Source of the DNA: Oxalobacteraceae bacterium UBA4003
Lineage (GTDB): Bacteria > Pseudomonadota > Gammaproteobacteria > Burkholderiales > Burkholderiaceae_D
Assembly: GCA_002384815.1 (NCBI GenBank)
Contig: DGBN01000069.1
Location: 117,422 to 166,801, forward strand
Direction of reading: 5' to 3'
Length of the DNA: 49,380 bases
Shown: positions 8,054 through 17,549 of the stretch, in pieces
Layout of the letters: each line of letters begins with the position of its first letter
Position numbering within the stretch: the first letter of the stretch is position 1
Notes under the pieces: generated by a model
The model's input: the letters and a program-made list of their open reading frames with translations, nothing else
Told to the model about the DNA's origin: nothing
Database searches by the model: none
Program-made: the position numbers and the translations under genes

Positions 8054-8818
8054 TCACTCTATGGTGGCTATCACCGGCGTATGGTCTGAGGGTTGCTCCC
8101 ACTTGCGCGGCACCTTGTCGATGACGCAAGCACTGCAACGTGCAGCCAATGGCGCCGACAGCAAAATGTGATCGATGCGCATACCGCGATTCAGGCGAAA
8201 ACCCATCTGCCGGTAATCCCACCAGCTATACAATTTTGGCGCTTGTTCAAACTTGCGGAAGGCATCTGTAAAGCCCATGGTCTGCAGACGCACAAAGGCG
8301 GCACGTTCCGGTTCGGAGACCAATACCTGTCCCACCCACGCAGCCGGATCATGCACGTCTCTATCTTCCGGCGCGATGTTGTAGTCGCCCAGCAATGCCA
8401 GTTGTGGATGCTGCTTCTGCACTTGTTCCAGCCATGTATGCAAGCCCTTGAGCCAGCTCAGTTTGTAGATGTACTTGTCTGAATCCAGCGATTGTCCGTT
8501 GGGGATATAGGCGCAGATGATGCGTACACCTTCTATCGTGCCGGCGATGATGCGTTGTTGTTCATCTGCGTACAGCGGATTGTTTTTGACAACGTCGGTG
8601 ATGGCATGGCGCGACAGGATGGCGACGCCGTTATAAGTCTTTTGTCCGCTGAATGCGACCTGGTAACCGGCCGCTTCAATTTCCGCTAGCGGAAATTTTT
8701 CGTCTACGGTTTTGGTTTCCTGCAGGCAGAGCACATCGACCGGATTATTAGCCAGCCATTGCAGTACTTGCGGCAGGCGAACCTTGAGGGAGTTGACGTT
8801 CCAGGTGGCGAGCTTCAT
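8054..8818 (-). CDS. xthA: Exodeoxyribonuclease III
   Basis: Base-excision repair AP endonuclease and 3'-5' exonuclease of 254 residues. It begins MKLATWNVNSLKVRLPQ, and has LCLQETK with the metal-binding glutamate, LGDYNIAPEDRDV with the active-site Asp/Asn pair, and the C-terminal SDHTPVIATI with the catalytic histidine. These are the EEP nuclease motifs in order. The ATG at 8818 is preferred over an upstream one at 8854 because the conserved protein starts there. It is transcribed on its own, downstream of the tetR gene, and converges on the Bug gene. Confidence 0.93.
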   Translation of the reverse strand: MKLATWNVNSLKVRLPQVLQWLANNPVDVLCLQETKTVDEKFPLAEIEAAGYQVAFSGQKTYNGVAILSRHAITDVVKNNPLYADEQQRIIAGTIEGVRIICAYIPNGQSLDSDKYIYKLSWLKGLHTWLEQVQKQHPQLALLGDYNIAPEDRDVHDPAAWVGQVLVSEPERAAFVRLQTMGFTDAFRKFEQAPKLYSWWDYRQMGFRLNRGMRIDHILLSAPLAARCSACVIDKVPRKWEQPSDHTPVIATIE

Positions 8819-8931
8819 CGGAGGTAATGCCTTTTGCTTGAGTAGAATATTCATGCGCGAGAAGTACGCGCAGCAGTCAGCGGAATTTTACAGTAGCCGG
8901 CCGAAAAAATGCCTCGAGCAGCGCCCATGCC

Positions 8932-9543
8932 TCAAACGGCAAACATGCCTGCCGCAAAATCTGTGATGGCAAGCTTCAGTTTTGTCGGCGACAGCTCAGG
9001 TTCCCGCAATGCGCGTATCGCCAATCCTTCCATGAAGCATTGTATGCAGATCGCACGCCATTGCGCGACTTCCACAGACAAGCCTTTACCGCCATCGGCC
9101 ACACTGGCGCTGAGCCAGTTGCTGATTTCAGCGCGCAATTCCTGGTCGGAAGTGACAAAGGCGCTTGCCAGCGTGGGATTGCGGCTGGCTTCGGCCGTCA
9201 TTTCCAGGAACAGTGCGGCATTCATGATGCGCGGATCGGCGGTACGCCACTGCGTAAACGCTTCGTATGCGGCTGCAGTGAAATCCGGTGCGTAATACAG
9301 GTTGCGAATGGCAGTGCGGCCATTCGCAACTTGTCGTTCGACGATGGCGAGAATGATCGCGTTCTTGCTATCAAAGTAGCGATAGATCAGACTGGGACTC
9401 ATATCCGCAGCCTGCGCAATCAGTGCCATGCCAGCTGCATGGAAACCGTGCTCGATAAAACACGTCTGCGCCGCATTCAAAATGCGTTCACGCTGCAGTT
9501 CGGCGCGTTGCGTGAGCTTGGTCGTGGAGGAGGGCAGACTCAT
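8932..9543 (-). CDS. TetR/AcrR-family repressor, last gene of the efflux operon
   Basis: A 203-residue regulator. The N-terminal DNA-binding part reads RERILNAAQTCFIEHGFHAAG followed by IAQAADMSPSLIYRYFDSK, a standard TetR helix-turn-helix at about residues 37-56. The rest is the ligand-binding domain. Its ATG overlaps the stop of the outer-membrane channel gene (ATGA at 9540-9543), so it belongs to the efflux operon rather than being divergent, as most acrR-type genes are. This predicts autoregulation together with the pump. The likely operator is the palindrome at 15416-15433. Ligand unknown. Confidence 0.9.
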   Translation of the reverse strand: MSLPSSTTKLTQRAELQRERILNAAQTCFIEHGFHAAGMALIAQAADMSPSLIYRYFDSKNAIILAIVERQVANGRTAIRNLYYAPDFTAAAYEAFTQWRTADPRIMNAALFLEMTAEASRNPTLASAFVTSDQELRAEISNWLSASVADGGKGLSVEVAQWRAICIQCFMEGLAIRALREPELSPTKLKLAITDFAAGMFAV

Positions 9544-10970
9544 CGCGTGCCTTCTTCCCAGCCGCCGCCCAGCACCTTGTACAAGGTCACGCGGTTGCCC
9601 TGCTCGGCCAGTTGCGCGGCGACCAGACTTTGTTGCGCAGCATAGAAAGTACGTTGCGCATCCAGCAGCGTCAGGAAACTGTCGCGACCATAGTCATAGC
9701 GTGCCTTCGACAAATCATAGGCACGGCTGGCAGCATCCAGCAGCGCCTGTTGCGCCTGACGTCGCTGCGCCAGGGTGGTAGTCAGCGCCAGCGCATCGGC
9801 TACTTCGCGGAAACCCGACTGGATGGCTTTTTCATAGCGTGCCAGCGCGATGTCCCTATCAGCGGTCGCTACTCCCAGATTGGCACGCAGGGCGCCACCA
9901 CGGAAAACAGGCAGGCTGATTTGCGGCACAAAGCTCCAGAATTTCGTGCCACTGTCGAACAAGCCGGATAGTTGAGGACTGGCGCTGCCGACGCTGCCGG
10001 TCAGCGAGATCGACGGGAAGAATGCCGCGCGCGCCGCGCCGATATCGGCGTTGGCACTACGCAGCACGTGTTCGCTTTGCAGCACGTCGGGTCTACGCAA
10101 TAAAACCTGCGATGGTAGTTGTGCCGGCAACGGTGTAATACCGCTGACCTTCAGATCAAATGCTTGTGGCAGCAAGCTGTTTTCAATCGGCGCACCGACC
10201 AGCAAGGTCAGGGCGTTGCGATCTGTCGCCACCAACCCGGCGTAGCGCGCCACATCGGCTCTTGCAGTTTCTATCGTGGTTTGCGCCTGGCTCAGATCGA
10301 GGCCGGAGACGGCACCGACCTGATGGCGTTTGACGATCAAATCATAGGCGCTTTGCTGATTATCAAAAGTCGCCTGCGCGATCCGCTGCGCTTCCAGATC
10401 GGCAGCAAAGGTCAGATAGGCGTTGGCGATTTCGGCAATCAGACTCAGTTGTGCACTGCGTTGTCCTTCTTCCTGCGCGAAGTATTGTTCCAGTGCCGCC
10501 TGACTCAGATTGTGGATGCGTCCGAACAGATCCAGCTCGAACGATGCGCTCAAGGCCGCGCTGTAGTAATCGCCTGCATTGGCAATATTGCCGCCGCTGC
10601 GATTGCGCGCCACGCTGCCATCCAGCGTCGGAAAACGATCGGCATTTTGAATCTGGTACAGCGCGCGGGCACGTTCGACATTGAGTACCGCGACCCGCAG
10701 ATCGCGGTTGTTGTGCAGTGCGCGCGCGATCAGTTCTTCCAGTTTCGGATCAACGAAAAAATTGCGCCAGCCGATATCCGGCGTGGCTTGATCCGTTGTT
10801 GCAGAAGCCTCGCTGGCGCTAGTCTGCGCGGCTGCCGCAGTATTCGGTGGTAGCGGCCATGCGGCTGGAATGGCAGCATCCGCCTTTGGCAATTCTGGTT
10901 GCAGCATGGCGCAGCCGCTGAGCGCCAGTGTGACCGCCAGCGTGAGAGTAGAGAGAAGAGGCTTAGTCAT
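9540..10970 (-). CDS. Outer-membrane efflux lipoprotein (NodT/OprM family)
   Basis: Outer-membrane channel of the RND pump, 476 residues. It has a lipoprotein signal peptide ending LALSGCAM, so the mature protein is acylated at the cysteine. The two repeated efflux domains contain ELDLFGRIHNLSQAAL and later ISLPVFRGGALRANL, typical of OprM proteins. The ATG at 10970 has AGGAG nine bases upstream and overlaps the end of the pump gene by 8 bp. The longer frame from 10994 would spoil the signal peptide. It is third in the acrA-acrB-oprM-tetR operon. Confidence 0.93.
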   Translation of the reverse strand: MTKPLLSTLTLAVTLALSGCAMLQPELPKADAAIPAAWPLPPNTAAAAQTSASEASATTDQATPDIGWRNFFVDPKLEELIARALHNNRDLRVAVLNVERARALYQIQNADRFPTLDGSVARNRSGGNIANAGDYYSAALSASFELDLFGRIHNLSQAALEQYFAQEEGQRSAQLSLIAEIANAYLTFAADLEAQRIAQATFDNQQSAYDLIVKRHQVGAVSGLDLSQAQTTIETARADVARYAGLVATDRNALTLLVGAPIENSLLPQAFDLKVSGITPLPAQLPSQVLLRRPDVLQSEHVLRSANADIGAARAAFFPSISLTGSVGSASPQLSGLFDSGTKFWSFVPQISLPVFRGGALRANLGVATADRDIALARYEKAIQSGFREVADALALTTTLAQRRQAQQALLDAASRAYDLSKARYDYGRDSFLTLLDAQRTFYAAQQSLVAAQLAEQGNRVTLYKVLGGGWEEGTR

Positions 10971-13900
10971 GTGATGGTGCTCCTGCTGCTTCAATCGATT
11001 CGGCAGCTTTGGGTGTAGGTGGTTTCTGGCGCACGAACAGGCGCTCTACCAGTACGAAGAACAAGGGAATGAAGAAGATACCTAACAGGGTGCCGACTAT
11101 CATGCCGCCGACCACGCCGGTGCCGATCGCGCGCTGCGCACCGGAGCCGGCACCACTGGCGAGCGCCAAAGGCAAGACACCGAGGCCAAAGGCCAGCGAG
11201 GTCATGATGATAGGACGCAAACGGTCACGCACTGCCTGCAGTGTGGCTTCGATCAATTCCATGCCGCTCTCGAGATTGGCCTTGGCAAATTCGACAATCA
11301 GAATTGCGTTCTTGCTGGTCAGCCCGACCGTGGTCAGCATCGCCACCTGGAAGTAGACGTCGCGTTCCATGCCGGCCAGCGTATTCGCCAGTACCGCACC
11401 GAGTATGCCCAGCGGCGCCACCAGCAGCACCGCAGTCGGAATCGTCCAGCTTTCATACAGTGCGGCCAGACACAGGAACACGATCAGCAGCGAAAGCGTA
11501 TACAGCAGCGTGGTTTGCGAACCGGCCTGACGTTCCTGATAGGACAGTGCTGTCCATTCGATGCCGAAGCCGGGCGGCAATTGCGCTGCAATCTGTTCGA
11601 TTGCGTCCATGGCGTCGCCGGAACTGATGTCAGGTGCGGCTTCGCCCTGGATTTCCATGGCCGAGACGCCGTTATAACGTTCCAGACGCGGTGAACCATA
11701 TTCCCAGCGTGCGCTGGCGAAGGCGGAGAAAGGTACCATTTGATCTTTATTATTACGTACTGACCAGAGCTTGAAGTCTTCCGGCACCATGCGGAACGGT
11801 GCATCTGCCTGCATGTAGACACGCTTGACGCGACCGCGATCAATGAAGTCATCAATGTACTGGCCACCCCATGCAGTCGACAGTGTGGAGTTGATGTCGG
11901 CAATCGACAATCCCTGCGCGCTGGCTTTTTGCGTATCGATATCGATACGGAACTGCGGTGAGTCTTCCTGTCCATTCGGACGTACTTTGGCCAGCAGCTT
12001 GTTTTGCGCAGCGGCTCCCAGCAACTGGTTGCGCGCCTGCAGCAAGGCTTCGTGGCCGAGGTTGGCGTTATCCTTCAGGAAGAAGCTGAAACCCGCAGCG
12101 GTTCCCAGCTCAGGTATTGCAGGCGGTGCAAATGCAAACGCAAATGCATCCTGGATCTGATTGAAGGCACCCATGGCGCGACCGGCGACCGCATCGATTT
12201 GAGATTCAGGGCTGGTGCGTTCGCTCCAATCCTTGAGTTTGACGAAAGCCAGGCCGTTGTTCTGGCCGGAACCGGCAAAGCTGAACCCCTGCACGCTGAA
12301 TACGGATTCGACTACATCCTTTTCGTCTACCAGAAAGTGGTGTTCGATTTTCTTGATGGACTCCATCGTGCGTTCCTGGGTCGCACCTACCGGGGTTTGA
12401 ATCAGCGAGAACAGAATGCCCTGATCTTCGCTAGGCAGGAAGGAGCTGGGCAGACGCACGAACAGCAGAACCATCACTACGATCAGGGCAAGGAAGATTG
12501 CCATGAAGCGTTTGCCACGGCCGAGTATGCCGCGTACGCCACCCTGGTATTTGATACTGCTGCGTTCAAAATTGCGATTGAACCAGCCGAAGAAACCGGT
12601 GGTCTTGCCATGATCGCCCTTTTTCACAGGCTTGAGCATGGTGGCGCACAGCGCTGGTGTCAGCACGATTGCAACCAGCACCGACAAGGCCATTGCTGAC
12701 ACAATTGTTGCCGTGAACTGGCGGTAAATGATACCGGTCGAACCGCCCATGAAAGCCATCGGTACGAACACTGCAGACAGCACCAGTGCAATCCCGACCA
12801 GAGCGCCGGTAATTTGATCCATCGATTTGCGGGTCGCTTCCAGCGGCGACAGGCCTTCTTCGGTCATGATGCGCTCGACGTTTTCGACTACCACGATCGC
12901 ATCGTCGACCAGCAGACCGATAGCCAGCACCATCGCGAACATGGTCAGCATATTGATCGAAAAGCCGAGCACCGCCAGGATACCGAAAGTACCCATCAGC
13001 ACCACAGGTACGGCGATGGTCGGGATCAACGTGGCGCGTATGTTCTGCATGAACAGATACATCACCAGGAACACCAGCACGATAGCTTCCAGCAGCGTGA
13101 CGACGACACCCTTGATCGATACCGAGATGAATGGCGTGGTATCAAACGGCACGACAGCGGTCAGTCCGGCAGGGAAGTAGGGCTTGAGTTCTTCGAGTTT
13201 GTTCTGGATGCCGACTGCAGTATCCAGCGCATTGGCGCCGGTAGACAGCGAGATCAGCACGCCAGTGGCCGGCTTACCGTTATAGCGACTGATGGTTTCA
13301 TAGCTTTCCGCGCCCAATTCCACGCGGGCGATGTCACCCAGTTTGAGTGTTGATCCATCCGGATTGCTGCGGATTACGATGTCGCGGAATTGCTCGGGGG
13401 TTTGCAGCCGGTCTTGCGCCGAGATGGTTGCGTTGAGTTGCTGCCCCTGTATCGAAGGTGCACCGCCGAGCTGGCCAACCGCTACCTGGGCATTTTGCGC
13501 CTTGATGGTGGCGATGATTTCGGTGGTCGCCAGCTTGTAAGTATCGAGCTTGTTGGGATCCAGCCAGATACGCATCGAATATTTGGATCCGAATACCTGC
13601 AGATTGCCGACGCCGGGAACACGACTGAGCGGATCGACCAGATTGGTGGCCACATAATCGGCAATATCATCCTTGCCCATGCTGCCGTCTTCGGAAACGA
13701 AACCCACCACTTGCAGGAAGCCACTGGCAGCCTTGCTGACCACCACACCCTGACGCTGAACTTCCTGCGGCAGCAGCGGCGAAGCCAGTTGCAGCTTGTT
13801 CTGCACCTGTACCTGAGCGATATCGGGATCGGTTTTATTGTCGAAGGTCAGCGTGAGTTGTGCGCTGCCGTTGGCGGAGCTGGTGGCGGACATGTAAATC

Positions 13901-14124
13901 AGCCCATCCAGTCCCTTCATGTTTTGTTCGATGATCTGCGTTACCGAATTCTCTACCACTTTAGCCGAGGCACCAGGGTAGGTCGCCTGAATGCCGACGG
14001 TAGGCGGAGCAATGGTCGGGTATTGCGAGATCGGCAGAGTAAAAATCGCCAGTCCGCCAGCCAGCATGATAATGATGGAAAGGACCCAGGCGAAGATCGG
14101 TCGATCTATGAAAAAGCGTGCCAT
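10963..14124 (-). CDS. RND multidrug efflux pump, AcrB/MexB (HAE1) type
   Basis: Inner-membrane proton antiporter of 1053 residues, the usual HAE1 length. It begins MARFFIDRPIFAWVLSIIIM and carries the proton-relay aspartates in LLVDDAIVVVENV (about residues 400-413). The pattern of twelve membrane segments with two large periplasmic loops is visible from the hydrophobic blocks. Drugs are taken from the periplasm or outer leaflet and passed to the OprM-type channel. It starts 12 bp after the adaptor stop. Substrates cannot be named, but the similarity is to broad multidrug pumps rather than metal pumps (CusA), as no methionine-rich sites are seen. Confidence 0.95.
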   Translation of the reverse strand: MARFFIDRPIFAWVLSIIIMLAGGLAIFTLPISQYPTIAPPTVGIQATYPGASAKVVENSVTQIIEQNMKGLDGLIYMSATSSANGSAQLTLTFDNKTDPDIAQVQVQNKLQLASPLLPQEVQRQGVVVSKAASGFLQVVGFVSEDGSMGKDDIADYVATNLVDPLSRVPGVGNLQVFGSKYSMRIWLDPNKLDTYKLATTEIIATIKAQNAQVAVGQLGGAPSIQGQQLNATISAQDRLQTPEQFRDIVIRSNPDGSTLKLGDIARVELGAESYETISRYNGKPATGVLISLSTGANALDTAVGIQNKLEELKPYFPAGLTAVVPFDTTPFISVSIKGVVVTLLEAIVLVFLVMYLFMQNIRATLIPTIAVPVVLMGTFGILAVLGFSINMLTMFAMVLAIGLLVDDAIVVVENVERIMTEEGLSPLEATRKSMDQITGALVGIALVLSAVFVPMAFMGGSTGIIYRQFTATIVSAMALSVLVAIVLTPALCATMLKPVKKGDHGKTTGFFGWFNRNFERSSIKYQGGVRGILGRGKRFMAIFLALIVVMVLLFVRLPSSFLPSEDQGILFSLIQTPVGATQERTMESIKKIEHHFLVDEKDVVESVFSVQGFSFAGSGQNNGLAFVKLKDWSERTSPESQIDAVAGRAMGAFNQIQDAFAFAFAPPAIPELGTAAGFSFFLKDNANLGHEALLQARNQLLGAAAQNKLLAKVRPNGQEDSPQFRIDIDTQKASAQGLSIADINSTLSTAWGGQYIDDFIDRGRVKRVYMQADAPFRMVPEDFKLWSVRNNKDQMVPFSAFASARWEYGSPRLERYNGVSAMEIQGEAAPDISSGDAMDAIEQIAAQLPPGFGIEWTALSYQERQAGSQTTLLYTLSLLIVFLCLAALYESWTIPTAVLLVAPLGILGAVLANTLAGMERDVYFQVAMLTTVGLTSKNAILIVEFAKANLESGMELIEATLQAVRDRLRPIIMTSLAFGLGVLPLALASGAGSGAQRAIGTGVVGGMIVGTLLGIFFIPLFFVLVERLFVRQKPPTPKAAESIEAAGAPSHD

Positions 14125-14136
14125 ATGGTTCTCCGC

Positions 14137-15342
14137 TTAAGGCTGAGGGTTTGCCGGCGCGGACTGCGCTGGCGTTGCAGCACCGGTTGCCGGTTGCGCT
14201 GCAGGTGCTGTTTCTTCAGTGGCTGTGACCGCGATGCCAGGCTGAATCTTTTGCAGGCCGGCGACGATCACGCGATCACCGGCAGCGAGGCCGTCTTCCA
14301 CCAGCCATTTGTCGCCAACGGTGCGACTGACACTGACCGGACGCAAGGCAACCTTGCCATCCTTGTCGACCACCATCGCGCTAGTGCTGCCTTTCGGATC
14401 ACGTGCAATACCTTGCTGTGGCACCAGAATTGCATTCTGACGCACACCATTGCCGACCAGTGCACGCACATACATGCCAGGCATCAGGATATTGTCAGGA
14501 TTGGGTACGGTCACGCGCAGCGCGAAGCTGCCGGTGCCGGGATCGACCGTCACATCAGCGAATGCCAGCTTGCCGGCGTGCTGGTAAGTGCTACCGTCTT
14601 CGAGCACGATCTGCACCGGCAGATTGCCGGATTGGGTCAAACGCCCAGCAGCAAACTCCTTGCGCAACTGCAGCAGTTCGCTGCTGGATTGCGTCAGATC
14701 GACATAGACCGGATTGAGTTGTTGCACGGTTGCCAGTGCAGCCGCCTGATTGGCGGTAACCAGCGCACCTTGTGTGACCGACGATTTACCGATGCGACCG
14801 GTAATCGGCGAGGTGATTTTCGCGTAACCCAGCGTCACGCTATTACTTTGCAAGGCGGCTTGCGCAGCGGCTACGTCGGCCTTGCCCTGGCTTAATGCGG
14901 CTGCGGCATTTTCGTTATCCTGTTTGCTGACGGCATCGATCTTGACCAGTTCAGCGGTGCGCGTTGCATTTAATTCTGCCGATTTCAGCGTTGCCTGCGC
15001 GCGTGCCAGACTTGCCTTGGCACTGGCGTAATTGGCTTGATAGATTGCATCGTCGAGTTGATACAAGGCTTGTCCGGCCTTGACCTGGGCACCTTCTGTA
15101 AACAATCTTTTCTTGATGATGCCGTTGACCTGGGGCCTTACCTCGGCGACCAGAAATGCATTGGTGCGGCCGGGCAGCTCGCGTGTCAGACTGACGTCCT
15201 GTGCCTTGAGGGTCACGACGGTGACGGCAGGGGCGCTTGGTGCCGGTGCGACAGCCTCATTGTTTCCGCATCCGGAAACAGCAACGACGCCCAGCATCAC
15301 GGCAAGGGTGGCAAAGCGCGGCAAGTTTTTGATTGGCGACAT
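14137..15342 (-). CDS. RND efflux periplasmic adaptor lipoprotein (AcrA/MexA)
   Basis: Membrane fusion protein of 401 residues that links the pump with the outer-membrane channel. The lipobox VAVSGCGN places an acylated cysteine at about residue 26. Domains run barrel (VRPQVNGIIKKRLFTEGAQV), helical hairpin (alanine-rich, about 100-180), second lipoyl half (ITSPITGRIGKSSVTQGALV) and C-terminal barrel. A GAGG ribosome site lies 7 bases before the ATG. The tail is proline/alanine-rich and low in complexity. First gene of the four-gene efflux operon. Confidence 0.95.
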   Translation of the reverse strand: MSPIKNLPRFATLAVMLGVVAVSGCGNNEAVAPAPSAPAVTVVTLKAQDVSLTRELPGRTNAFLVAEVRPQVNGIIKKRLFTEGAQVKAGQALYQLDDAIYQANYASAKASLARAQATLKSAELNATRTAELVKIDAVSKQDNENAAAALSQGKADVAAAQAALQSNSVTLGYAKITSPITGRIGKSSVTQGALVTANQAAALATVQQLNPVYVDLTQSSSELLQLRKEFAAGRLTQSGNLPVQIVLEDGSTYQHAGKLAFADVTVDPGTGSFALRVTVPNPDNILMPGMYVRALVGNGVRQNAILVPQQGIARDPKGSTSAMVVDKDGKVALRPVSVSRTVGDKWLVEDGLAAGDRVIVAGLQKIQPGIAVTATEETAPAAQPATGAATPAQSAPANPQP

Positions 15343-15415
15343 AAGGGCCTCTAAATTGGAAAAAGCGCGCTGGAATACGCGCCGGGGAAAATCGGCAGCT
15401 TGAATAATATCACAA

Positions 15416-15433
15416 AGAGTGAACGATCATTCT
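15416..15433. promoter_or_regulatory. Candidate TetR-repressor operator upstream of the efflux operon
   Basis: AGAGTGAACGATCATTCT is an imperfect palindrome with 14 of 18 positions symmetrical, similar to the TGAAC-type operators of acrR/ttgR-class repressors. It lies 74 bp upstream of the adaptor ATG, on the promoter side. A TATTAT sequence readable as a -10 box for the operon lies at 15404-15409 on the minus strand. That it is bound by the TetR protein at 8932-9543 is inference. Confidence 0.5.
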
Positions 15434-16107
15434 TTTTGTGTTGTGGAATGAAAACTCCTGGGCGCAGAATATTGCAAATAGTGAAAGAAAATGGCGTGCT
15501 CAGACTGGGTGATTTACTGAGTTACGCGCTTTCTTCAGTCCGCATCCGGCCTGTTTTCACTCGACGACGAAGTTGTTCATAGGGGCGAGATTGCCGAGTT
15601 TATCCTGCTGTTTTTTGCTTAACGATGGCCGCAGCGTCTAGTTTTCCATTTTGACAAGGCGACTGCCGGCGCACTCAATTCCTGTTTTTCTATTTTCAAA
15701 GATGTTCTGCGCCGCTCTTACGGGGGAGGTGCTTGCCTTGCATCGCTTCGGTTTTTCGATAGCGATTTGCGCGTACATGCTGCTTGCGTCGCTTGCCCAA
15801 AACAGGCGCTTGCCGTAAAATTCACGCACCATTTCGTCTCACGTAACTGGCGAATCCGACCGATCACATCGTGTCGTAAGGTGGGCCTATCCACCGTGAA
15901 GCGTGAGATTTTATTGCCGTGCGCCTGGGTAGCCCGAGTGGAATGCAAGACCGAGGCTGCCTGCGCGTTTTATTTCGGCCTTCATTCGATCCCGGGTTTG
16001 TTGCTTTGTTTTGCATGTCGTTGCAGTTCGATACTCGATTCTGCCGCAGCGTGCCGTGATGCATACATTAAGGCTTCTTGCACATTTTTGAACGATTGGA
16101 GTGATTC
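15434..16107. other. Gene-poor region between efflux operon and glyA
   Basis: About 670 bp with no open frame that looks coding on either strand. It holds the efflux promoter on one side and the glyA promoter on the other. A short hairpin GGTGG/CCACC lies at about 15880-15895, and a longer one (GTAGCC pairing with GGCTGC, extended by GCGC/GCGC) at about 15918-15967. GCTTGC-type words recur at 15730-15810. GGAG at 16097 precedes the glyA ATG. A small RNA or long leader is possible but I recognise none. Confidence 0.4.
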
Positions 16108-17352
16108 ATGTTTTCAAAAGACCAGACCCTCGCAAAAACAGATACTGAACTGTGGTCGGCGATCCAGAAGGAAAATACACGTCAGCAGGATCACATTGAG
16201 TTGATCGCATCTGAAAACTATACTTCGCCTGCCGTGATGGAAGCACAAGGTTCGCAACTGACGAATAAATATGCCGAAGGTTATCCCGGCAAGCGTTACT
16301 ACGGCGGCTGTGAGTTCGTCGATATAGTTGAGCAACTCGCGATTGATCGCGTAAAGAAATTGTTTGGCGCAGAAGCGGCCAACGTGCAACCGAATTCCGG
16401 TTCGCAAGCGAACCAGGGCGTGTTCTTTGCCGTCCTCAAACCAGGCGACACCATTATGGGCATGTCGCTGGCAGAAGGCGGCCACTTGACGCATGGTATG
16501 GCATTGAACATGTCGGGAAAATGGTTCAATGTGATTTCCTACGGCTTGAACGACAAGGAAGAAATCGATTACGAACAGATGGAACGTCTGGCGCGTGAAC
16601 ACAAGCCGAAGATGATCATTGCCGGAGCGTCTGCTTATGCGTTGCGCATAGACTTCGAACGCTTTGCAAAAATCGCGAAGGAAATCGGTGCCTACTTCAT
16701 GGTAGACATGGCGCATTATGCCGGTCTGATCGCTGCAGGTGAATATCCAAATCCTGTTCCGTTTGCCGACTTCGTCACATCGACCACACACAAATCCCTG
16801 CGCGGCCCACGTGGCGGCTTCATCCTGATGAAGGCCGAACATGAAAAAATCATCAACTCGGCGATTTTCCCGGGGATTCAGGGCGGCCCCTTGATGCACG
16901 TGATCGCCGGCAAGGCGGTCGCCTTCAAGGAAGCGCTGGAGCCAGAGTTCAAGCTCTATCAGCAACAGGTCGTCAAGAACGCAGATGCACTGGCCAAGGC
17001 TTTGATCGCACGCGGCTTGCGCATCGTTTCCAACCGTACCGAATCGCACGTGATGCTGGTTGATCTGCGCGCCAAGAAAATCACTGGCAAGGATGCGGAA
17101 GCGCTGCTCGGTTCTGCACACATCACGACCAACAAGAACGGCATTCCCAACGATCCGGAAAAACCATTCATTTCTTCCGGTATCCGCCTTGGCAGCCCGG
17201 CGATGACGACACGCGGTTTCAGGGAAGCGGAAGCGACCAAGGTCGGTAACCTGATCGCCGACGTGCTGGATAATCCCAACGATGCAGCGACCATCGAACG
17301 CGTGAAAGCTGAAGTCAGGAAATTGACCGATGCCTTCCCGGTTTATGGTTGA
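16108..17352 (+). CDS. glyA: Serine hydroxymethyltransferase
   Basis: PLP enzyme of one-carbon metabolism that converts serine and tetrahydrofolate to glycine and methylene-THF. It has 414 residues, the usual bacterial length. Visible motifs are LIASENYTSPAVMEAQGS, the active-site YPGKRYYGGCEFVD, and the PLP-lysine region VTSTTHKSLRGPRGG. The start has GGAG at good spacing and the conserved N-terminus begins directly after. nrdR follows 197 bp downstream, the common betaproteobacterial order glyA-nrdR. Confidence 0.97.
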   Translation: MFSKDQTLAKTDTELWSAIQKENTRQQDHIELIASENYTSPAVMEAQGSQLTNKYAEGYPGKRYYGGCEFVDIVEQLAIDRVKKLFGAEAANVQPNSGSQANQGVFFAVLKPGDTIMGMSLAEGGHLTHGMALNMSGKWFNVISYGLNDKEEIDYEQMERLAREHKPKMIIAGASAYALRIDFERFAKIAKEIGAYFMVDMAHYAGLIAAGEYPNPVPFADFVTSTTHKSLRGPRGGFILMKAEHEKIINSAIFPGIQGGPLMHVIAGKAVAFKEALEPEFKLYQQQVVKNADALAKALIARGLRIVSNRTESHVMLVDLRAKKITGKDAEALLGSAHITTNKNGIPNDPEKPFISSGIRLGSPAMTTRGFREAEATKVGNLIADVLDNPNDAATIERVKAEVRKLTDAFPVYG

Positions 17353-17386
17353 TGGATTGTTGATGTAGTTTATTTATGGAAGCAGG

Positions 17387-17414
17387 GCGATTTTCCGCAT
17401 GAATGGAAAATCGC
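17387..17414 (+). promoter_or_regulatory. Perfect hairpin between glyA and nrdR
   Basis: GCGATTTTCC and GGAAAATCGC form a 10-bp perfect inverted repeat with an 8-base loop, 35 bp after the glyA stop. No T tract follows, so it is at best a weak terminator; it may be an RNA processing or stability element between glyA and nrdR. Confidence 0.5.
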
Positions 17415-17549
17415 AGCAAGATGGCCTTGTCGCGGTTGCCTGCCCGATGAGGCCATTTTGGGATGTTGGGTAGCAGTATGGTATTTACAGTCGTATTATT
17501 GATCCGGAGAAAATAGCCGGAATAACGATTCATAAGGCCGCGCACCGCA

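Noticed and set aside
13390..14895. Long open frame antisense to the efflux pump and adaptor genes
   Set aside because: It spans two well-supported genes on the other strand and is composed of low-information sequence.
15700..16107. 6S RNA, glycine riboswitch or other known RNA before glyA
   Set aside because: I found no consensus segment of these families; only unspecific hairpins.
15400..16204. Short open frames in the gap before glyA
   Set aside because: None has a ribosome site, domain or plausible amino acid composition; one runs into glyA in another frame.
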